A stretch of 10,000 nucleotides of DNA from Calditerrivibrio sp. (lineage in GTDB: Bacteria; Chrysiogenota; Deferribacteres; Deferribacterales; Calditerrivibrionaceae): the NCBI GenBank assembly GCA_020217115.1, contig JAIWOA010000025.1, positions 1-10,000 of the forward strand, written 5' to 3'. The position numbers were made by a program, and so were the translations under genes. Positions within the stretch are counted from its first letter, which is position 1, and each line of letters begins with the position of its first letter. Of the stretch, positions 5,370 to 10,000 are shown piece after piece. The notes under the pieces are model-generated. The model searched no databases and was not told the DNA's origin. It was given only the letters and a program-made list of their open reading frames with translations.

Positions 5370-6594
5370 ATATAATTACCAGGACAAAAGAGCCTTTGTA
5401 AGGAAAATACTTATTGCTTTGTTTTTATTAGTTCCATTTATAAGGATAAATGGGCATAGTTTTTTTAGATTTGATATTCCTGATCTTATATTTTATTTTT
5501 TTGGTTTTACTGTACCAATAAATAATTTCTTTTTCATTTTACTTGTAACACTTTTTCTTACTTTTGCCTTTATAACTATGACTCTTATGTTTGGGAGGAT
5601 TTGGTGTGGATGGATATGTCCTCAGTCTGTAACGATGGAGGTAACAAGTTTTGTCGATAAGGTCAAAAAAGGTGAGAATAGCAAAAAAATATTATATTTT
5701 TTCCTATTAATTATTATAAGTTTTGTTATAGCTACAAATATGGTTTTTTATTTCGTTGACCCTTATCAGTTTTTTAGAAAACTTTTTAGTGAAGGTTATA
5801 TTCACCCTGTAACTTTTGGATTTATATTGACGCTGGCAATTATAATATTTCTTGATATATATCTGGTAAGATTTAGATTTTGTGCAACAGTCTGTCCATA
5901 TTCGATGATACAGTCTGTTTTGTATGATGATCATACACTTGCTGTTTACATGATTCCTGAAACTAAAGATGATTGCATAAAATGTAATTCCTGCGTTAGA
6001 GTTTGTTCTACAGGTATAGATATAAGGCAGGGGCTTAACTCAGCATGTATAAATTGTGCAAAATGCATAGATGCCTGTGAAAAAGTTATGGGAAAAAAGG
6101 GTAAAAAATCGCTTTTTGCATACCTTTATGGTCCTAATAACGAAAAGAAATTTACAAGACCTACAGTTTTAATAGGTTTGGTGGCCACATCTGTTTTTCT
6201 TGTGGCATCTATTGTAGCTGCAGTACACTTGAAACCTTATAAAGTAGAGTTTTTGACAAATCCAAAATTTTACCCAAGATTTACTGAAGGGTATGCGGTA
6301 AATGGATTTCAATTGATAATAGAAAATTACTCCTCAAAGGAAAAAAAGATAGAGATATTTTTATCTGAAAAAAGTAAAAATATAGATGTAGTGATTGAAC
6401 CTGCAAAATATTTTTCTGCTAAACCTAAAGAAAAAAAAGAGGAAAATATATTTTTGAAAATACCCTCTGAGATATCGGAAAAAAATCAACTTATAGATCT
6501 TGAAATAGGGATAAAAGATGAGGAAGGGAAGATAATTTTTAAAAAGATAACTTTTAGAAAGCCTTTTGTTAAAAGGAGTTCAGTGAAAAAATGA
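5347..6594 (+). CDS. ccoG: Cytochrome oxidase accessory protein CcoG (4Fe-4S ferredoxin-like, FixG/RdxA family)
   Basis: CcoG is a membrane-bound Fe-S protein; a characterised homologue reduces Cu(II) to Cu(I) for cbb3 assembly. The 415 residues show several membrane segments. The family motif GRIWCGWICPQ (C87, C91) and FCATVCPY (C179, C183) are present. Two ferredoxin-type clusters are C210-C213-C216-C220 and C234-C237-C240-C244, with STGIDIRQGL between them; the usual Pro after the fourth Cys is Ser here. A last membrane helix (about 273-294) leads to a C-terminal Ig-like FixG domain. The start is ambiguous: ATGs at 5347, 5350 and 5356 are in frame. GGAAG at 5342-5346 is too close to the first and better spaced for 5350 or 5356. 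It overlaps ccoQ upstream and ccoH by 4 bases (ATGA) downstream. Confidence 0.95.
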   Translation: MMKMEKSKYNYQDKRAFVRKILIALFLLVPFIRINGHSFFRFDIPDLIFYFFGFTVPINNFFFILLVTLFLTFAFITMTLMFGRIWCGWICPQSVTMEVTSFVDKVKKGENSKKILYFFLLIIISFVIATNMVFYFVDPYQFFRKLFSEGYIHPVTFGFILTLAIIIFLDIYLVRFRFCATVCPYSMIQSVLYDDHTLAVYMIPETKDDCIKCNSCVRVCSTGIDIRQGLNSACINCAKCIDACEKVMGKKGKKSLFAYLYGPNNEKKFTRPTVLIGLVATSVFLVASIVAAVHLKPYKVEFLTNPKFYPRFTEGYAVNGFQLIIENYSSKEKKIEIFLSEKSKNIDVVIEPAKYFSAKPKEKKEENIFLKIPSEISEKNQLIDLEIGIKDEEGKIIFKKITFRKPFVKRSSVKK

Positions 6595-7013
6595 AAATGA
6601 TGATGGGGCTTATTATTGCTGGATTGTTGCTGCTTTATAGTTCATTTTATTTTGGTATGAAATATTTTGATGGAAAGGTTGAAAAGGATACATATGAATC
6701 AGCCCTTGTCTATGATAATCAGATGCAGATAATAAAAAAGTACAATATTGAGATAGTAGATTCAAAAATATACACTTCAGGTAGTAAAACATTCGTAGAG
6801 GGTTTTATAAAAAGTGATAAAAAACTAAATTTGACAGAAGTAAGACTTGAATATCCCTCTAAAAACAGTAAGATTCAACAGGATAAAGAGATTGATGGTT
6901 CATCTTTTAAATTATTATTTGATGCTGAGATGAAAGGTAACTATAGTATTGTAGCTTATATAAATATTGATAATATTTCTGTAAGGCTTGAAAAAGCAAT
7001 ATATATTAAATAA
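6591..7013 (+). CDS. ccoH: FixH/CcoH-family cbb3 oxidase assembly protein
   Basis: The 140 residues comprise an N-terminal membrane helix (about 4-24) and a periplasmic beta-rich domain. The juxtamembrane segment 'FDGKVEKDTYESALVYDNQ' corresponds to the FixH signature, where a Tyr follows a Val/acidic stretch and leads into a 'gl-YN'-like turn. FixH/CcoH is needed for stable cbb3 assembly and contacts CcoN in characterised systems. Overall conservation is low, so the position between ccoG and ccoS/ccoI carries much of the weight. AGGAG (6574-6578) lies 12 bases upstream, and the start overlaps the ccoG stop as ATGA. In-frame ATGs at 6597, 6600 and 6603 make the exact start slightly uncertain. 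Confidence 0.85.
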   Translation: MKMMMGLIIAGLLLLYSSFYFGMKYFDGKVEKDTYESALVYDNQMQIIKKYNIEIVDSKIYTSGSKTFVEGFIKSDKKLNLTEVRLEYPSKNSKIQQDKEIDGSSFKLLFDAEMKGNYSIVAYINIDNISVRLEKAIYIK

Positions 7014-7031
7014 ATTTTTGAGAGGTGAAGT

Positions 7032-7115
7032 ATGAAACTTGGAACTATAATTATGATTTTATCAATTATTGCAATGCTTTTTATACCTCTTTACCTTGCA
7101 ATAAAGCTTAATTAG
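7032..7115 (+). CDS. 27-residue single-pass membrane microprotein of the cco operon
   Basis: I do not recognise this as a named family. The ORF starts MKLGTIIMILS and ends LAIKLN. It is almost wholly one hydrophobic helix (about residues 4-24), with Lys2 and Lys25 flanking it. A good ribosome binding site (GAGGTGA, 7022-7028) sits 3 bases upstream. The ORF fills the gap between ccoH (18 bases before) and ccoS (4 bases after), so it looks like a true gene. By analogy with very small oxidase subunits (CcoM in Pseudomonas cbb3, CydX in bd oxidases) it could be a minor subunit or assembly helper. It could also act as a leader that couples translation to ccoS. Both roles are inference. Confidence 0.6.
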   Translation: MKLGTIIMILSIIAMLFIPLYLAIKLN

Positions 7116-7119
7116 TATT

Positions 7120-7266
7120 ATGTCTTCTATTTACATTTTAGTGCTAATTTCCATTATTCTTGGAATATTAGCACTATTCTTATTTTTTTGGGCGTTAAAA
7201 AGGAAACAGTTTGATGATTCTGAAGGGATAAAGTATCGAATTCTCCACGACGATGATGAAAAATAA
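7120..7266 (+). CDS. ccoS: cbb3 oxidase maturation protein CcoS
   Basis: The 48 residues are typical of CcoS (FixS). One membrane helix (about 5-25) is followed by FFWALKRKQFDDSEGIKYR and then ILHDDDEK. The 'F-WA-+-+-Q-F-DD-EG-+-R-IL-DD' pattern is the CcoS signature. CcoS is required for inserting heme b and CuB into CcoN. The ATG has no convincing ribosome binding site. It lies 4 bases after the preceding 27-codon ORF, so translation is probably coupled to that ORF. No in-frame upstream start exists before a stop codon (7102-7104). The last 14 bases overlap the ccoI start. Confidence 0.92.
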   Translation: MSSIYILVLISIILGILALFLFFWALKRKQFDDSEGIKYRILHDDDEK

Positions 7267-9712
7267 TGATTCCTTGGTGGAATGTAGCCATTGCCTGTTA
7301 AAAGTAAAAAAAAACAGCGCTATAGTTGAGGAGTTAACGTCTGGAGAGAAGCTTTATTTCTGTTGTTCAGGTTGTCATTCTGTTTACCATTTTGTAAAAG
7401 ATGGTGGTTTGGAAAAATTTTATGAGATACGAAAAGATTATATTCCTGGTCAGGTAAAAAGGATAAAAGTAACAGATGAGCTTTTTAAAGATGATATAAA
7501 AGTCATAGATGAAAATACCTTAGAGTTACCTATATTTGTTTCTGACATAAGATGTGCTGCATGTATCTGGCTCATAGAAAATAGTATTTCAAAACTTAAC
7601 GGTGTCAAATATGTTAGGGTTAATTATGCTACCCACAAAATGTTAGTTCATTACGATTCAAGTCTGATAGAATTGAACAATATTTTATCAACAATAACTA
7701 ATCTTGGTTATTGTCCGATACCATCTTCCCTTTCTTCAACTAACAGCATAATTGAAGATGAAAAGAGAAACTATTTTGTTAGGTTTGGTGTCGCAAGCTT
7801 TTTCTCTATGCAGATCATGCTTTATTCTGTAGCTTTGTACGCTGGGTATTTTCAGGGTATTAGTCATAATCTTAAAAATATGTTTACCTTCATAACCTTT
7901 TTACTTGCTACGCCAGTTATATTTTATGCAGGGAAACCATTTTTTATAAATTCAATTAAGTCCCTTAAAAATAGAACTCTAAATATGGATATACTGATTT
8001 TTATGGGTTCATTTTTTGCCTATAGCTATAGTATTTATGCTATGCTTAATGGCAAAGAGGTATATTTTGATTCATCTGCAATGATCATTACACTAATTTT
8101 GCTTGGTAGATTTATTGAATCTTCTATAAAGTTAAAAGCATCTAAAGAGATGTTGTTACTAAAAGCCCTTCAACCTCAACAAGTTAAAAAGGTATATTCG
8201 CTGGATGAAGATCTGGAAGATATAACAGGAGAGGTTCACAAGATAGATGATTTAAAAGTAGGTGATCTTTTGATTGTATACGAGGGGGAAACTATACCTG
8301 TTGATGGTACAATATTAAAAGGTGTTTCTGATGTAGATGAGGCTATGCTTACGGGGGAAAGTATACCGGTGACTAAGTCTGTTGGGAATATTGTCTTTTC
8401 TGGAACTAAAAATATTTCAGGTAAAATAGTTATCAGAGCTGAAAAGGATTTTAAAAATTCAACAGTCTCAAAAATAATAGAAGCCATCGAAAAAGCACAA
8501 AATACAACCTTTAAAACACAAAAAGCTGTAGACAAAATAATATCAGTGTTTGTACCATCAATTATCTTGATATCCTTTGCAACATTTTTTATATGGTTTT
8601 ATCTGTCAAATAATCTGGAATTATCGATTATAAATGCAGTATCAGTGCTTGTAATATCCTGCCCGTGTGCCCTTGGCATTGCAACTCCATTAGCTCTAAT
8701 GATTTCAACCAATATTGCTGCTAAAAATGGTATAATTGTGAAGAATGGAGATATAATTGAAGATATGAAGTGGGTTAAGGATATATTTTTCGATAAGACA
8801 GGTACATTGACTGAGGGTAAACTAACATTTTCCAATATAACTACCTTTAATGGTTTTAGTGTTGATGAGGTTGTCTCCTACGCTGCATCACTGGAGAAAT
8901 ATTCCGAACACCCTATAGCCAAAAGCCTGATTGATTATTATGAAGGGGATTTAAAGGGGATAAAAAGCTTTAAAGAGATACCGGGAAATGGGATTGAGGG
9001 GATTACCCTTAACAATGAAACTATATGTGTGGGTAATGTAGAATTGATGAAAAAAAATAATGTAGAGTTAGATTATAATATACTGGAGTTGATGGGTTCT
9101 GAGCAACTTGATGGTAAAATAGTGGTTTTTGTGTCCATAAATGCTAAACTTGCAGGTATGATCTCCTTTAAAGATCAAATAAAATCTAATGTAAAAGAGA
9201 TCTTTGAGAAACTTTTATTAAAAGGTTACAAACTTCATGTTTTGACTGGAGATAGTGAAAAATCAACCTATGCAACTCTTGCCCCAATAAAAGATTATGC
9301 TGAAATATCTACATCCCTTACCCCCTTTGAAAAGGCTGAAATTATAAAAAAATTTATACAGGATGGCAGAAAAAATATTTTTGTTGGAGATGGTATAAAT
9401 GATGCCCCTTCGATAAAAAATGCCTCCATTGGGATTGCAATGGGGAGTGGTTCTGAACTTGCAATTGAAACTTCCGATGCAGTAATAATGAACAGCAATA
9501 TAGCCACGTTTCTTAAATTTTTAAATCTTGTGAAGTTTACCAATTACACTATAAAAGCTAATCTTTTTTGGGCATTTATGTATAATATAATAATGATTCC
9601 CCTTGCTGCAACTGGTCATATCCATCCAATCATCTCAGCTGGATTTATGAGTATAAGTTCAATTATTGTAGTTCTTAATTCTGTGGGACTAAGATTCTAT
9701 AGACTTACATAG
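7253..9712 (+). CDS. ccoI: CcoI/FixI-type Cu+-translocating P1B-type ATPase
   Basis: This inner-membrane pump supplies copper for the CcoN CuB site. The 819 residues begin with a cysteine-rich metal-binding domain (C11, C14, C37, C38, C41), as in FixI. An HMA domain follows with CAAC at 101-104 (RCAACIWLIE). About eight membrane helices follow. Catalytic motifs in order are TGES 367-370 (actuator), CPC 470-472 (metal site in helix 6), DKTGT with phosphorylated Asp514, HP 553-554, TGD 665-667 and GDGIND 712-717. FMYN in helix 7 and MSISS in helix 8 complete the Cu+ (P1B-1) pattern. Every catalytic motif is intact. Two ATGs (7253 and 7256) can start it. There is no clear ribosome binding site, so the 14-base overlap with ccoS suggests coupling. 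It is the last gene of the block. Confidence 0.97.
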   Translation: MMKNNDSLVECSHCLLKVKKNSAIVEELTSGEKLYFCCSGCHSVYHFVKDGGLEKFYEIRKDYIPGQVKRIKVTDELFKDDIKVIDENTLELPIFVSDIRCAACIWLIENSISKLNGVKYVRVNYATHKMLVHYDSSLIELNNILSTITNLGYCPIPSSLSSTNSIIEDEKRNYFVRFGVASFFSMQIMLYSVALYAGYFQGISHNLKNMFTFITFLLATPVIFYAGKPFFINSIKSLKNRTLNMDILIFMGSFFAYSYSIYAMLNGKEVYFDSSAMIITLILLGRFIESSIKLKASKEMLLLKALQPQQVKKVYSLDEDLEDITGEVHKIDDLKVGDLLIVYEGETIPVDGTILKGVSDVDEAMLTGESIPVTKSVGNIVFSGTKNISGKIVIRAEKDFKNSTVSKIIEAIEKAQNTTFKTQKAVDKIISVFVPSIILISFATFFIWFYLSNNLELSIINAVSVLVISCPCALGIATPLALMISTNIAAKNGIIVKNGDIIEDMKWVKDIFFDKTGTLTEGKLTFSNITTFNGFSVDEVVSYAASLEKYSEHPIAKSLIDYYEGDLKGIKSFKEIPGNGIEGITLNNETICVGNVELMKKNNVELDYNILELMGSEQLDGKIVVFVSINAKLAGMISFKDQIKSNVKEIFEKLLLKGYKLHVLTGDSEKSTYATLAPIKDYAEISTSLTPFEKAEIIKKFIQDGRKNIFVGDGINDAPSIKNASIGIAMGSGSELAIETSDAVIMNSNIATFLKFLNLVKFTNYTIKANLFWAFMYNIIMIPLAATGHIHPIISAGFMSISSIIVVLNSVGLRFYRLT

Positions 9713-9750
9713 GATAAAATCTTTAATTTCAAAAAATTCATTTACTGATG

Positions 9751-9779
9751 TTGACAATAGATATATTTTAAACTAATTT
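9751..9779 (+). promoter_or_regulatory. Candidate promoter for the MOSC-domain gene
   Basis: A perfect -35 TTGACA (9751-9756) is followed after 17 bases by TAATTT (9774-9779), a 3/6 match to the -10 consensus. It sits in the 85-bp gap after ccoI and would give a leader of roughly 12 bases. The -10 is weak. No clear terminator for the cco block is visible in the same gap, so read-through from ccoI is possible. Confidence 0.4.
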
Positions 9780-9797
9780 ATCAAATCTGGAGGTTTT

Positions 9798-10000
9798 ATG
9801 GGAAAAGTTTATTCAATATCTGTAAGTAAAGAGACAGGAATGAGAAAAAGCAATGTCTCTTCTGCATACCTATTAGATAATTATGGAATTGATGGTGATG
9901 CCCATGCAGGCTTCATTCATAGGCAGGTTAGTTTTCTTGCTAAAGAGAGTATCGAAAAGATGGTATCGCTTGGTCTTGATGTTAAGAGTGGTGATTTTGC
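9798..10000 (+). CDS. MOSC-domain protein (5' part, runs off the right edge)
   Basis: Sixty-seven codons are visible, starting MGKVYSISVSKETGMRK. A 'GIDGDAHAGFIHRQVSFLAKE' stretch (split across about residues 32-52) follows, then 'GLDVKSGDFA'. The 'G+V..I..S...G..K', 'G..GDAHAG..HRQVSLL' and 'G..+..G.F' elements are the start of a MOSC domain, related to the C-terminal domain of Moco sulfurases. Stand-alone MOSC proteins often occur beside, or fused to, MoaB/MogA-like proteins, so a Moco or sulfur-transfer role is likely; the conserved Cys would lie beyond the window. GGAGG (9789-9793) lies 4 bases before the ATG and supports the start. Confidence 0.9.
   Translation, partial: MGKVYSISVSKETGMRKSNVSSAYLLDNYGIDGDAHAGFIHRQVSFLAKESIEKMVSLGLDVKSGDF

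Noticed and set aside
8236..9543. Leftward ORFs opposite ccoI (8236-8535, 8599-8835, 9295-9543)
   Set aside because: All are antisense to intact ATPase motifs and carry no family signature, so they are chance open frames.
9713..9797. Terminator of the cco block after ccoI
   Set aside because: The gap is AT-rich, but I find no stem of useful length followed by a T-run.
1..10000. CRISPR array, insertion sequence, tRNA, prophage or defence genes
   Set aside because: No direct-repeat array, transposase, terminal inverted repeats, tRNA-like cloverleaf or phage genes were seen. Base composition and gene packing are even across the window.

Overview
This window is AT-rich, tightly packed, bacterial chromosomal DNA. 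It carries genes for the twin-arginine (Tat) export pathway, molybdenum cofactor (Moco) synthesis, and a complete cbb3-type cytochrome c oxidase with its assembly factors. Heme-c proteins, Tat, Moco and a high-affinity oxidase together point to a Gram-negative, anaerobic or microaerobic respirer. The low GC, the form of the oxidase subunits and the MOSC/MoaA neighbours would fit the Deferribacteres (for example a Calditerrivibrio- or Deferribacter-like organism). That assignment is inference, because the window has no phylogenetic marker.

Layout: positions 1-2087 hold a leftward operon, tatA/B > tatC > moaA > an unidentified gene cut by the left edge. The genes overlap by 1 and 8 bases, then abut with a single-base gap. 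A 131-bp divergent intergenic region (2088-2218) carries a good sigma70-like promoter on the + strand and a perfect 7-3-7 palindrome just before the rightward genes. Positions 2219-9712 form one rightward block: an Rrf2-family Fe-S regulator, ccoN, ccoO fused to an extra cytochrome c domain, a heme-less ccoP N-terminal remnant, a strong intercistronic hairpin, ccoQ, ccoG, ccoH, a 27-residue membrane microprotein, ccoS and ccoI. After an 85-bp gap with a promoter-like sequence, a MOSC-domain gene begins and runs off the right edge. No stretch longer than about 130 bp lacks a gene.

How the genes work together: CcoN, CcoO and the CcoP-like anchor form the oxidase. CcoG (a predicted cupric reductase), CcoI (a Cu+-exporting P1B ATPase), CcoH and CcoS deliver copper and assemble the active site. 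The Rrf2 protein, translationally coupled to ccoN, probably senses O2, NO or Fe-S status and controls the block. Tat and MoaA fit together because many Moco enzymes are Tat-exported, and the MOSC gene on the far side is also Moco/sulfur related.

The most notable points are the rearranged heme-c layout (two c hemes on CcoO, none on CcoP), the tiny unannotated membrane ORF at 7032-7115, and the palindromic operator candidate at the Rrf2 promoter. Nothing here looks like a wholly new defence or mobile system.
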